NCBI GenBank assembly: GCA_047630275.1
Contig: JBLHVN010000001.1
Span: 372,001-436,000, forward strand
Origin: GCA-2720865 sp047630275
GTDB lineage: Bacteria > Bdellovibrionota > Bacteriovoracia > Bacteriovoracales > Bacteriovoracaceae
Reading direction: 5' to 3'
DNA length: 64,000 nt
Shown: positions 1-7,340 of the stretch, piece after piece
Position numbering within the stretch: position 1 is the first letter of the stretch
How the letters are laid out: every line of letters starts with the position of its first letter
The notes under the pieces: model-generated
Seen by the model: the letters and a program-made list of their open reading frames with translations, nothing else
What the model was told of the DNA's origin: nothing
Database searches by the model: none
Program-made: the position numbers and the translations under genes

Positions 1-165
1 GAGGAGTGCGGTTAGGTCATCTTTTCCATAAAGGGCTTGAAGGTCATGCCCAAGCTGCTTGAAGATAACCGTTGCTTCAATTTCGATCGACTCCCGGTTT
101 CTCCAGATCTGAAAGACTTCAGCAGGGGCATGTGAAAGATTATTTCCTATTCCTCTGTCGAGCAA
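1..165 (-). CDS. Partial ferritin-like domain protein (runs off left edge)
   Basis: An open minus-strand frame of 55 codons continues past the left edge. The likely start is a TTG at 163-165, preceded by a GGGGGA ribosome-binding site; it overlaps the end of the upstream small gene by 19 bp. The visible part has an E-x4-E helix (segment RESIEIEATVIFKQLGHDL) that resembles the first helix of ferritin-like proteins, whose pattern is E..A..F..L...L. Other starts are possible and the metal-site partner residues lie outside the window. The family call rests on helix pattern only; coding potential is more secure than function. Confidence 0.45.
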   Translation of the reverse strand, partial: MLDRGIGNNLSHAPAEVFQIWRNRESIEIEATVIFKQLGHDLQALYGKDDLTALL

Positions 166-386
166 GACGTCCCCCAACAACAGTAAAATCCTTCTTTAAC
201 AACAATTTCGCCTTCTTCATTTTCAACACATTGATTCTCATCTTCTGGATTGCAAAAAGTAGGGCTAAGTTCTTCTTTAATCTCTGGTTGAACTTCAAGG
301 GATAGGTGACCAAAGGCCATCGTTTCAGCGGATGTCATTAGTGCTCCACCAACAACAATGACTTTAAAAAGTTTATCTACATTCAT
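147..386 (-). CDS. Small secreted cysteine-rich protein
   Basis: This 79-residue protein begins with a basic residue and a hydrophobic stretch, then a probable signal-peptidase site after about residue 24 (TMA). The mature part is acidic and has five cysteines: 45, 53, 69, 70 and 75, the last three in CCWGTSC near the C terminus. The start has a strong AAAGGAG site. It is followed by, and slightly overlaps, a probable ferritin-like gene, so both may form one transcript. The cysteines could form disulfides or bind metal in the periplasm. I do not recognise the family. A ribosomally made peptide precursor is possible, but nothing here shows modification enzymes for it. Confidence 0.7.
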   Translation of the reverse strand: MNVDKLFKVIVVGGALMTSAETMAFGHLSLEVQPEIKEELSPTFCNPEDENQCVENEEGEIVVKEGFYCCWGTSCSTEE

Positions 387-398
387 ACATTCTCCTTT

Positions 399-413
399 AA
401 GTTAAATTAACTT
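399..413. promoter_or_regulatory. 15-bp palindrome upstream of the cysteine-rich peptide gene
   Basis: AAGTTAA-A-TTAACTT is a perfect 7+1+7 palindrome just upstream of the ribosome-binding site of the 79-residue secreted protein. Its position would suit an operator near the transcription start. It is AT-rich and could be chance. Confidence 0.25.
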
Positions 414-448
414 CAAGGAGCTTTTTTGTAATTAAGCTAATGGCTATC

Positions 449-475
449 GGTGTTATAAGAGATTCTTATAACACC
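449..475 (-). terminator. Hairpin after the ATP-grasp gene
   Basis: A perfect 11-bp stem (GGTGTTATAAG / CTTATAACACC) with a 5-nt loop lies just 3' of the ATP-grasp gene. No clean T-tract follows on either strand, so it could be a weak terminator or an mRNA 3'-end stabiliser rather than a textbook intrinsic terminator. Confidence 0.5.
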
Positions 476-482
476 AATCTCT

Positions 483-1634
483 TTAGTTTTCTAAGTTGTA
501 CTTCAGAGTCGTCTCTATGAATTCTAGATCCTTGTGGAGCTGTTCTTGGTTTTTAGACCAAAATAATATATGCCCAACTTCATTGCTGGTGTTTTCATGT
601 TCAGTGATTTCATCACCAGGTCCTTTTCGAATTGAGAACTCAAAGATTCCACTAACCTTCTCTTTTATCTTCTCGACTCCTTCGATTGAGATGATCTTTC
701 CCTTACCAGGATGGATCATATAAACTGCTGCACAGCCATCTTCTTTTGGCATAAAGTCGATCTTACTTTCACAACCAAGGCTTACGTAGAGCTTCCATGA
801 ATCAAATCCATAAACTTTCTGAATGAGCTCCATATAGTAGCCACCAGGAGGTCTGATGGCTATTTCGCCAAATACTGGCCCATCTTTTGTAAGGTAAAAT
901 TCAGCATGAGTCATTCCTCGGTCAACACCAAATTTTCTGATGATTTCGTCATTAAGTTCTAGCAGTTTACTCTTAAGGTCAGGGGCTATATTTGCAGGTA
1001 TGGCCGACTTTCTCCATTGATGTAGATACTCGGTGATATTGTGAAAGATTGGTTTTCCGTCTTGAATAAAGGTTTCAATACTTACTTCGGATCCATCCAC
1101 AAATGATTCAGCGAGGAGGCCCTTGGTTAAATATTTCTTAACCTCTTCAAGATTCTTCGCAATCTTGACGTCTCGTGCCCCTGAATCATCGATGGGTTTT
1201 ATAACTAAGGGATAACCTAGGTATTCAGCTAGGTCTTCAGCAGTAGTGCCGTCTTCAATAAGCTTATACTTTGTAATAGGAATATTATGTTTCGATGCAA
1301 AGTCTTTCATCTTTAACTTATCGTGAAACCTTTCAGTAACATCTACTGCGAGCCTCTTGATATTTAAATGCTCTCTCACTCTAGCGCCTAGAACCACAGT
1401 TTCTTCAGTATTAGAAATAACTCGAGCTATTTGAAACTTATTTAGTTGCTCTATGACTCTAGTACTTAGAGAATTAAAACTCTCTGAATAAGGTTCCTCA
1501 ATCCAGCCTAGTAGAGCTTCTTTTCTTTTTTTACTTAATTTCTCATCACTCCAGAGAACGACTTGATGACCGAGGGCCAAAGCAGCCTTATAACACTTTG
1601 AACGGAGACCAATGATTAAGATGCATTTATCCAT
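483..1634 (-). CDS. ATP-grasp domain carboxylate-amine ligase-like protein
   Basis: This 383-residue protein has an N-terminal Rossmann-like pre-ATP-grasp region and an ATP-grasp core. The core shows a YPLVIKPIDDSGARDV nucleotide-binding segment (about 140-160), a SFVDGSEVSIE lid, and the metal-binding EIAIRPPGGYY segment (about 260). Family members ligate a carboxylate to an amine or thiol through an acyl-phosphate; the substrates cannot be told here. It lies 14 bp after a zinc-ribbon gene and probably shares its transcript. The C-terminal ~80 residues resemble the usual ATP-grasp tail domain. It could make a peptide-like metabolite or act in a tailoring pathway; no biosynthetic neighbours confirm this. 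Confidence 0.8.
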   Translation of the reverse strand: MDKCILIIGLRSKCYKAALALGHQVVLWSDEKLSKKRKEALLGWIEEPYSESFNSLSTRVIEQLNKFQIARVISNTEETVVLGARVREHLNIKRLAVDVTERFHDKLKMKDFASKHNIPITKYKLIEDGTTAEDLAEYLGYPLVIKPIDDSGARDVKIAKNLEEVKKYLTKGLLAESFVDGSEVSIETFIQDGKPIFHNITEYLHQWRKSAIPANIAPDLKSKLLELNDEIIRKFGVDRGMTHAEFYLTKDGPVFGEIAIRPPGGYYMELIQKVYGFDSWKLYVSLGCESKIDFMPKEDGCAAVYMIHPGKGKIISIEGVEKIKEKVSGIFEFSIRKGPGDEITEHENTSNEVGHILFWSKNQEQLHKDLEFIETTLKYNLEN

Positions 1635-1648
1635 AATAGAACTTATCC

Positions 1649-1963
1649 CTAACTATAAAGGACCCTTTTTACTGAAGAGAAAAATCCTCTTCTATCAGAA
1701 ATATTGAGAAGAGTTTCAAGTTCTCCGTTGTCAAAAAAAAGGCCGTTGCAGCCTTCGCATTGCTCGACAATAATATCGAGTAATTTAAATTCATGCATTT
1801 GAGCGCTACACTTAGGGCACCTTAACCAGTGAGGATCTTTTGCCCTTTTATTTTTTTGAGAGTCTCTCTTGTCATCTAATAGGCTTCTTCTATTGTTTAA
1901 GAACTCTTCATTCTCATTGTAAAAATCTTCTTCCCGCGAGGTAAGGGATGTTGTCTCAGTCAT
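1649..1963 (-). CDS. zf-TFIIB-type zinc-ribbon protein
   Basis: This 104-residue protein has a polar N-terminal half, then a compact zinc ribbon: CPKC, about 20 residues, CEGC, followed by the NGLFFDNGELE segment. That pattern is typical of the bacterial TFIIB-type zinc-finger family (PF13453). The four cysteines should bind one zinc ion. Bacterial members are small and of unknown role. It is first in a two-gene unit with the ATP-grasp protein (14-bp gap), and GGAGT precedes its ATG. Confidence 0.75.
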   Translation of the reverse strand: MTETTSLTSREEDFYNENEEFLNNRRSLLDDKRDSQKNKRAKDPHWLRCPKCSAQMHEFKLLDIIVEQCEGCNGLFFDNGELETLLNISDRRGFFSSVKRVLYS

Positions 1964-2103
1964 AAGGACTCCATGGTTAAGTCAAAAGCAGTCATAAATA
2001 CAAAGCTGATCTTAGTTGAAAAGCTCTGGGGAACCTAGTCTTATTCAACCCATTTAAGAGAAGCTAGGCTTGATCTGTTTGTCTTAACTTGGTAGAAGCG
2101 CTC

Positions 2104-2451
2104 ATGAGATTATTAAAAAACCTTATCATTATCCTCAGTTTTTGCCTAAGTGCGGAATGCTTCTCCCTTGAGATCCAATGCCAAACCCAGTGGGATGACC
2201 TTTTGATGGTAGTAAGGAAAAGCCCCAGTTCCTTTAGGACTTATCTTCTTTTTTTGAATGAAGATGAAGTTGAGAAGTACTGGATATTACCAGAAGTATC
2301 TATTGAGCACTCTCAATTGGAGTTCTCCTTTAAAGATAATGACACCGAGATTGTCATTGATCTTGTAAATAACCAGGGTGTAATCAAGTCTGAAGGAACC
2401 CTCTTAAGAGCGGAAGATTCAGTAATATTAAGTTCTTGTAAGTCCTTTTAG
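2104..2451 (+). CDS. Small secreted hypothetical protein
   Basis: I chose the ATG at 2104; an in-frame TTG at 2089 would add five residues before the signal peptide. The 115-residue product has a basic start and hydrophobic core ending near residue 20 (SAECFS), so it is probably exported. The mature part looks beta-rich, with two cysteines (one near the N terminus, one at SCKSF near the end) that could form a disulfide. No family is recognised. A weak promoter-like pair (TTGAAA, 17 bp, TCTTAT at 2016-2044) lies upstream. Confidence 0.62.
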   Translation: MRLLKNLIIILSFCLSAECFSLEIQCQTQWDDLLMVVRKSPSSFRTYLLFLNEDEVEKYWILPEVSIEHSQLEFSFKDNDTEIVIDLVNNQGVIKSEGTLLRAEDSVILSSCKSF

Positions 2452-2482
2452 TTAAGAGAGTATTGATGAATGCAGAGCGTCT

Positions 2483-2510
2483 TTGACGGGTCTTTATCAG
2501 GTGTTATGGT
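2483..2510 (+). promoter_or_regulatory. Candidate sigma-70 promoter of the signalling operon
   Basis: TTGACG (2483) and TATGGT (2505) with a 16-bp spacer sit just upstream of the alpha/beta hydrolase gene, whose GGGGGA ribosome-binding site starts at 2517. The leader would be very short. An ATGCAG half-site at 2470-2475 matches one arm of the palindrome at 6667-6682. Confidence 0.35.
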
Positions 2511-2525
2511 TCTACCGGGGGAACT

Positions 2526-3368
2526 ATGCAAAATTACATAAGCTTAGAACTATCAAATCAAACCTTGAGAACTTCTTACTTTGAAGCGGGCAAGAAGAGT
2601 TCACCGACAATGCTCTTTGTTCATGGAAACTCTTCTTCAAAAGAAACTTTCTTAAGACAAATTCAAAGCTTTAAGAGTTCATATCACGTGGTTGCTGTGG
2701 ACCTTCCTGGCCATGGAGAAACAGAAAAGTTTCAAAAGGCAGATTACTCACTCGAGCTTTTGAGCGAGTTCTTAATTCTTTTTGTTAAAGAGCTAGGTCT
2801 TGAAGTTAACACTCTCTTTGGACACTCTCTTGGCGGACATATTTGTTTGCAGTCAATAAATATAATAAAACCAATCTATTTGATTACTTGGGGCTCTCCT
2901 CCTCTGACAAACCCCCCGGTCATGGAAAAAATATTTGCTCCTATTCCTTGTGCAGCATACTTTTTTAGAAACGAAGTGCATGATCAGAATCTCCAAGAAT
3001 TATATGAAGCTTGTTATGAAAACCGTACAGCTCAAGGCTTTATCGATTTTTCTAATAACTTCAGAGAAACGGATCAAAGCTTTAGAGAGGGCTTTTTCTC
3101 AGAGTTTACTAACTTTAATTTTAAAGATGAATTTAATGAACTAGAGAAATTTGAAGGAAGGACTCTTTTTCTTTATGGACTTGAGGAAAAATTGATCAAT
3201 AAAGAATACCTTTTTGAAAATTGTTTTGAACATAGGATTCATCCTATTGAATCTGCAGGTCACTTTACTCATCAAGATAATTTTGATGATTTTAATATCT
3301 ATTGCCTTGCCTTCATTACTAACAGAAAGAATAATATTAATATGAATATAAATAGAGAGAGAAACTAA
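2526..3368 (+). CDS. Alpha/beta-fold hydrolase
   Basis: This 280-residue cytosolic protein has the fold's landmarks: HGNSSS oxyanion segment (33-38), nucleophile elbow GHSLGG with Ser101, and a C-terminal catalytic His in ESAGHFTHQ. It belongs to the broad hydrolase family of esterases, lactonases and thioesterases; the substrate is unknown. It is the first gene of a three-gene run, 4 bp before the XRE regulator. Given the acyltransferase-like gene nearby, it might cleave or tailor an acyl signal, but that is inference. It could equally be a general esterase. Confidence 0.82.
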   Translation: MQNYISLELSNQTLRTSYFEAGKKSSPTMLFVHGNSSSKETFLRQIQSFKSSYHVVAVDLPGHGETEKFQKADYSLELLSEFLILFVKELGLEVNTLFGHSLGGHICLQSINIIKPIYLITWGSPPLTNPPVMEKIFAPIPCAAYFFRNEVHDQNLQELYEACYENRTAQGFIDFSNNFRETDQSFREGFFSEFTNFNFKDEFNELEKFEGRTLFLYGLEEKLINKEYLFENCFEHRIHPIESAGHFTHQDNFDDFNIYCLAFITNRKNNINMNINRERN

Positions 3369-3372
3369 AAAC

Positions 3373-4224
3373 ATGGAAGTAAAAGACTTAGGTTTTATAT
3401 TTAAAAAATTAAGAAAGACAGCAGGCCTTTCTCAAATTGAAATGGCAAAGATTCTTCAAAGAGACCAAGCCACTATTTCACGCCTTGAAAAAGGAACTCA
3501 AAGTTTGAGCGTGGAGTCTGTGTTCGTATTATCAAAATTCTTTGAGATCAATTATGAGGACCTCTTAAGTGGGCATGTGAATTATTGGCAGATTGCTAAG
3601 AAGTTTGATGTACCAATGAAGATCAATCCAAAGTATATAGAAAATAGTGACTCTCTCGTTAGAGAGCTTGTTCCATTAATGCGTCTAATAATAAGAAAGA
3701 GAAAACCAGAAGGTCTAAAGTCTTTTTTAAATTCTTTTGGACTAGATGATTTAATCTACATGGGCCCAAGTGAAAGGATTAGTTTTCATTGCTACTTCGA
3801 CCTGCTTCAAGGAGCGTTAGAGAGTAAACTCGTTAATAAAGATGATATCCCAGAACTAATAGCTACCACTCAATCAAGTGAGTATCATGGCTCCTTTTAT
3901 AATGTTTATGAAAGACAATCTAGCCCGATCGAAATTATTAAGGCCTACTGCTACAATTCTTCACAGTATGAAGGGGCTTTCGAGCATAATGTCATCGATT
4001 TCTCTGATCGAGCGGTGACAATTGGCCTTAAGGTGAAGGACTTTGCAAGTGAGCTAGATTTTTCAAACTCAGGGATGGGCTCGTTTATTGTTGATTACAA
4101 ACAAGCCTTCTTTTCTGCTCTACCTCAAGCCTTTGGGTACGAAGCTCTGATAGCCAAGACTCCAACGAATAAGAAAAAGAATTTCAAAGAAGAAGTTTCT
4201 TTTAAGTTGATTCAATCAGCCTAG
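3373..4224 (+). CDS. XRE-family regulator with C-terminal sensor-like domain
   Basis: Residues 8-62 form an XRE-type helix-turn-helix (LSQIEMAKILQRDQATISRLE recognition region in two helices). The remaining ~215 residues form a separate domain. Its order (SPIEIIKAYCYN..., then a beta-rich stretch ending EEVSFKLI) parallels the C-terminal domain of the next gene, so the two look like diverged paralogues. The stop codon TAG is followed directly by the next gene's ATG, implying translational coupling. It probably regulates transcription in response to a ligand; candidate sites are the palindrome at 6667-6682 and the half-site at 2470. The domain is reminiscent of V4R-type small-molecule sensors, without their cysteines. 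Not a toxin-antitoxin antitoxin: no toxin is adjacent. Confidence 0.75.
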   Translation: MEVKDLGFIFKKLRKTAGLSQIEMAKILQRDQATISRLEKGTQSLSVESVFVLSKFFEINYEDLLSGHVNYWQIAKKFDVPMKINPKYIENSDSLVRELVPLMRLIIRKRKPEGLKSFLNSFGLDDLIYMGPSERISFHCYFDLLQGALESKLVNKDDIPELIATTQSSEYHGSFYNVYERQSSPIEIIKAYCYNSSQYEGAFEHNVIDFSDRAVTIGLKVKDFASELDFSNSGMGSFIVDYKQAFFSALPQAFGYEALIAKTPTNKKKNFKEEVSFKLIQSA

Positions 4225-5070
4225 ATGGAAAGATTAAAATCTGAATTGAATATTCTAAACAGTAACTTTGAAGAACTACTTCATGATATAGGTCTTTCAA
4301 AGAAAGATATCTACGAGCTTTGTAAGATAAAAGGTCTAGGTAATTTAACCTCCTTATCAATTGAAGAAGGAGATAGGATTGCTGATAAGCTTAATATCGA
4401 TCTCAGTGAACTTAAAAGTAAAACTATTTGCCGAAAAACAATAAAGACTCAACTTGAAGGAAACTCTCTAACTATCAGAGAAGGACTTATAGGGAACCGA
4501 GGAACGCGTCTAAAGACAGTCTCTTCAGCCCTAAGTCTTGTTGATAAAAAAAGCCGCAAATTGATCTTGAGGAAATATCAACTTAAAGAGGAAGTTCTCG
4601 CTTTTGAGTCAAGATTAGTTTCAGCAGAACTTATTAAATCCATTTTTAATGACTTAGCAAAGTTTAGCTATGCTAAAGAATCAGATGTTGTTGGGCATGT
4701 TAATTGTAAGAACTTTCTTAAGAGTGAAATAAAAGGAGAGTTGAATCAGTTTAAGTCTCCAGCTGAAGCGTATTCCTACTTCCTTGAATACTGCACGACA
4801 GTTGTTGAAAAGAACATGGATTATACAATTCTTAGCGCAACTCCAAACAGAATTGTATTTAAGTACGAAACAAAAGAATCCGTTAAGGACTTCTTTTCTG
4901 TAAAGCACTTCGGAAACCTAAATTTTTGTCAAAATATTCAGGGCTTCTTTGAAGAGCTCGTTAAATATCGTTATACTTACCCAGCAAAAGTTAGAAAGAT
5001 CTCATGCGCTCATCTTGGTCAAAACACTTGTACTTACGAGATAGTTTTCGACGGTATCGTGACCCACTGA
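4225..5070 (+). CDS. V4R-like sensor protein, paralogue of upstream XRE regulator
   Basis: The ATG abuts the previous gene's stop and has no clear ribosome-binding site, so translation is probably coupled. Of 281 residues, the first ~60 resemble a degenerate helix-turn-helix (LSIEEGDRIADKLNIDLSEL matches the end of an XRE fold). The C-terminal ~130 residues resemble a V4R-like ligand-binding domain, ending in ISCAHLGQNTCTYEIVF, where C-x7-C fits the V4R cysteine pattern. It may sense a small molecule or metal and partner the preceding regulator. Its 3' end overlaps the convergent acyltransferase-like gene by 69 bp. Family assignment is by pattern only. Confidence 0.6.
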   Translation: MERLKSELNILNSNFEELLHDIGLSKKDIYELCKIKGLGNLTSLSIEEGDRIADKLNIDLSELKSKTICRKTIKTQLEGNSLTIREGLIGNRGTRLKTVSSALSLVDKKSRKLILRKYQLKEEVLAFESRLVSAELIKSIFNDLAKFSYAKESDVVGHVNCKNFLKSEIKGELNQFKSPAEAYSYFLEYCTTVVEKNMDYTILSATPNRIVFKYETKESVKDFFSVKHFGNLNFCQNIQGFFEELVKYRYTYPAKVRKISCAHLGQNTCTYEIVFDGIVTH

Positions 5071-5769
5071 CGCGTCACTTATTTGAATTCTACCTTTCCA
5101 TAAATAAAGATACTTCTTTGCCATCTCTAAGCAATAGGGAGTTAACTCCTCACAGGCTTGAACTTCAAACTCCTCTCCTGCGTAGCAAGGAAACTTGATT
5201 GAGTTTAAAGGCACTCCATTATGTTTTAGGGGAAGAAGTCCCATTCGGTGGTACATGGTATCTGTATGGGTTCTGCAAGAGCCTAGGGCCAATGATTTTT
5301 CAATCTTCCAGTGAATATGTGAGTAAGCAAAAAGAGGAATAAGAAAGTCTATCGCTTCAGTTCGAAATTCTCTTTCAATATTTGGATCAATGGTAAAAGA
5401 ACTTGAGTAAGCAATATTGAGATCTTTATATTTATGAACAAAATGACGAAGAGCGCTCTTATGCTCTTCGCTGCCAGTTGAATCACAGAGCACCTCTCCA
5501 CTAAAGGGCATCCCATATTTCTCGCATCTACTTTTTTCCATTACTCTGTAAGCAGTGATTGGGAAGAGCTCACCATTTCTTTCTTGGCAAAATGCTAGGT
5601 GCGTACCATGAAAGTCACTTTTATCTACTGGCGCATAATTCAATGGGAACCGAGATTGATAACCAAGTTTTTTAAGGAGGATAATCTTATTAAACATCTC
5701 TCTTACAAAGGGGGAGTCCCAGCTAGCAAAAGGATTGTCTAAAACAAGGATTCTTAAGTTTCTAATCAC
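5002..5769 (-). CDS. GNAT-superfamily acyltransferase, autoinducer-synthase/FeeM-like
   Basis: This 255-residue protein shows the layout of LuxI/FeeM-type N-acyltransferases: an N-terminal region, a central strand with GTHLAFCQERNGELFPITAYRV, a long middle, a SSSFTIDP strand, and a late GNAT-like segment ending TMYHRMGLLPL. Such enzymes transfer an acyl group to an amino acid or S-adenosylmethionine; the product here is unknown. It starts at GTG, sharing GTGA with the stop of the upstream methyltransferase gene, so the two are coupled. Its last ~22 codons overlap the convergent sensor gene. The family call is moderate; a different GNAT role is possible. Confidence 0.5.
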   Translation of the reverse strand: MIRNLRILVLDNPFASWDSPFVREMFNKIILLKKLGYQSRFPLNYAPVDKSDFHGTHLAFCQERNGELFPITAYRVMEKSRCEKYGMPFSGEVLCDSTGSEEHKSALRHFVHKYKDLNIAYSSSFTIDPNIEREFRTEAIDFLIPLFAYSHIHWKIEKSLALGSCRTHTDTMYHRMGLLPLKHNGVPLNSIKFPCYAGEEFEVQACEELTPYCLEMAKKYLYLWKGRIQISDASVGHDTVENYLVSTSVLTKMSA

Positions 5770-6527
5770 ACTAGGCCTCGAACAATGAATTTATTAAAAA
5801 ACATGACGGAAGAATCCTTTTCTAGGAGGCGTAGATAGTTTCTAATAAAGTATAAGCCTTCCTCTTCACCTAGAATCCTTGAAATATCTTTATTGATAGC
5901 GCTTAAACGCATCTTGCTATTTTCAACCTCTAACTTTAGGTCATCTCCCTTAAAATAATACGAGTCCATCTTAGAGGTGAATGATTCGAATCCCGCTTTT
6001 TTAAAATAAGCGGGAAGCTTTCTTCCCACTTCTAAATCAACATCCACAGTTGAAACTAATTTAGAGAGTTGTTGATTAAAACTTTCATTTATAGTGAAAA
6101 GGTTTTGAAAGACTCCATCGATATCAATAACAATGACTTCTCCACCTTTTTTACATACTCTTTTAAATTCCTCTAAGACGGCAATTGGGTCTTTAAGATA
6201 CTCAAAGACATAGCGGCAAACAATTAAGTCAAAACTATTATCCTCAGCATCTATGCATTCAAGTGAAGAAGTAAAAAAATGACCCGTGGGGTTCTTTTTT
6301 TTGGCGTGGGCAACTCTTATCTCTGACTGATCACAACCGTGAACATTAGACCCAGTAGAGTTTGAAATGAGAAACTCTGAAACATCTCCTCCTCCACATC
6401 CAGCATCTAGGATATTTTTATTATTAAGCCCTACGCCTTCTAGTTCAGAATGGATGGAATAGGCTTCAATCTCCTTTTGTAATTCAAGCCTTAGGGCCTC
6501 ATTTGAATGCTCAAGTATATAGGTCAA
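5766..6527 (-). CDS. Class I SAM-dependent methyltransferase
   Basis: This 253-residue protein has motif I ILDAGCGGGDVSEFL (about 40-54), the acidic GCDQSE segment, FDLIVCRYVFEYLKDP (motif IV region) and the KKGGEVIVIDID strand. These match the Methyltransf_11/25 small-molecule family. The start is TTG at 6525-6527, with a strong GAGGAGG site and good spacing. It is translationally coupled to the acyltransferase-like gene, suggesting the two act on one metabolite. The substrate cannot be read from sequence. Confidence 0.82.
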   Translation of the reverse strand: MTYILEHSNEALRLELQKEIEAYSIHSELEGVGLNNKNILDAGCGGGDVSEFLISNSTGSNVHGCDQSEIRVAHAKKKNPTGHFFTSSLECIDAEDNSFDLIVCRYVFEYLKDPIAVLEEFKRVCKKGGEVIVIDIDGVFQNLFTINESFNQQLSKLVSTVDVDLEVGRKLPAYFKKAGFESFTSKMDSYYFKGDDLKLEVENSKMRLSAINKDISRILGEEEGLYFIRNYLRLLEKDSSVMFFNKFIVRGLV

Positions 6528-6656
6528 CAGGGCCTCCTCTTTTTAAGATTTTATTTAAATTACTCATGATGAACTACTCGTTTCGGAGGAAGATCTCATA
6601 ACTTGAAGCAATTTTAAATGTAATTTCAGTGCTTTATGGTTTTACTTGGGAATTGA

Positions 6657-6684
6657 TTGTTCCTTGTATGCAGTTCTGCATAAT
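6657..6684 (+). promoter_or_regulatory. Promoter with perfect palindromic operator candidate
   Basis: TTGTTC (6657) and CATAAT (6679) are 16 bp apart. Between and overlapping them lies TATGCAG-TT-CTGCATA (6667-6682), a perfect 7+2+7 palindrome. A repressor bound there would block RNA polymerase. It sits upstream of the histidine-kinase gene and in the divergent gap facing the methyltransferase/acyltransferase operon. The XRE protein at 3373-4224 is the obvious local candidate binder; this is inference. Confidence 0.45.
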
Positions 6685-6722
6685 TACGTTAGGATGTATC
6701 TTATAAATAAAAAGGGTACGAG

Positions 6723-7340
6723 ATGAGTTCAGATGTAAAGATTTTGGCGCATGATATAAACAATCAAATGATGGTAGTAAAGCTAGTCGTGGGCCAGCTT
6801 ATTAAGGAGCTTTTCTCTCCTAAGGCCAGTAAGCAAAAGGCAGTCTCTTTGAGTAGAAAGTTAGAGATTAGTTTAGATAAGATTATCATTTCTTGCAAAG
6901 AGGCAATGGATGGTGAGGCGATTGAAGAAGTCAGGCTAAGTGAATGTATTCAAAAGGCTCTTTTGTATTGTGAAAGCTACGATGTTGAGACTGACTTTCT
7001 TAAGCAGCGAGATCCTGTAAAAGAAATCTCTGCAAATGCATTTGAAAGAGTCTTGATCAACTTGTTTAAAAACTCTATTGAAACAGAAGCCGATAAGATT
7101 ATGATCGAACTTCGAGAAAACTTTTTATTAGTTAAAGATAATGGTGGCGGTGTTACCCAAGATCAAATTAAAGACTTTAGGTCAGGAAACTTCTCCTCAA
7201 CAAAAGAAGAAGGTCATGGACTAGGGTTAAAGTCACTTTATGATTTTTGTGAAAGAGTAAATTGGAAGGCTGAAATTACTAATTTTGATTATCTTCATGA
7301 AAGAAAGAAAAAAGGTCTTAAAGTTCAGATTTCTTTTTAG
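6723..7340 (+). CDS. Small soluble sensor histidine kinase core
   Basis: This 205-residue protein is essentially a transmitter without a sensor or membrane segment. It has an H-box-like LAHDINNQM with His10, an N-box ERVLINLFKNSIE (about 117-129), a G1 box VKDNGGG and a G2 box GHGLGL. It should bind ATP and may phosphorylate His10, then a response regulator. No response-regulator gene is adjacent. The gene end overlaps the convergent CBS gene by 4 bp. It is transcribed from the palindrome-containing promoter upstream, which suggests it is part of the same signalling locus. An anti-sigma-type kinase is less likely because of the HDINN box. Confidence 0.75.
   Translation: MSSDVKILAHDINNQMMVVKLVVGQLIKELFSPKASKQKAVSLSRKLEISLDKIIISCKEAMDGEAIEEVRLSECIQKALLYCESYDVETDFLKQRDPVKEISANAFERVLINLFKNSIETEADKIMIELRENFLLVKDNGGGVTQDQIKDFRSGNFSSTKEEGHGLGLKSLYDFCERVNWKAEITNFDYLHERKKKGLKVQISF

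Noticed and set aside
72..305. Plus-strand frame near the left edge
   Set aside because: Lies antisense to the secreted cysteine-rich peptide and the ferritin-like fragment, which have coding signals.
3373..4224. XRE gene as antitoxin of a toxin-antitoxin pair or phage repressor
   Set aside because: No toxin-like or phage gene is adjacent; the protein is long and has a large second domain.
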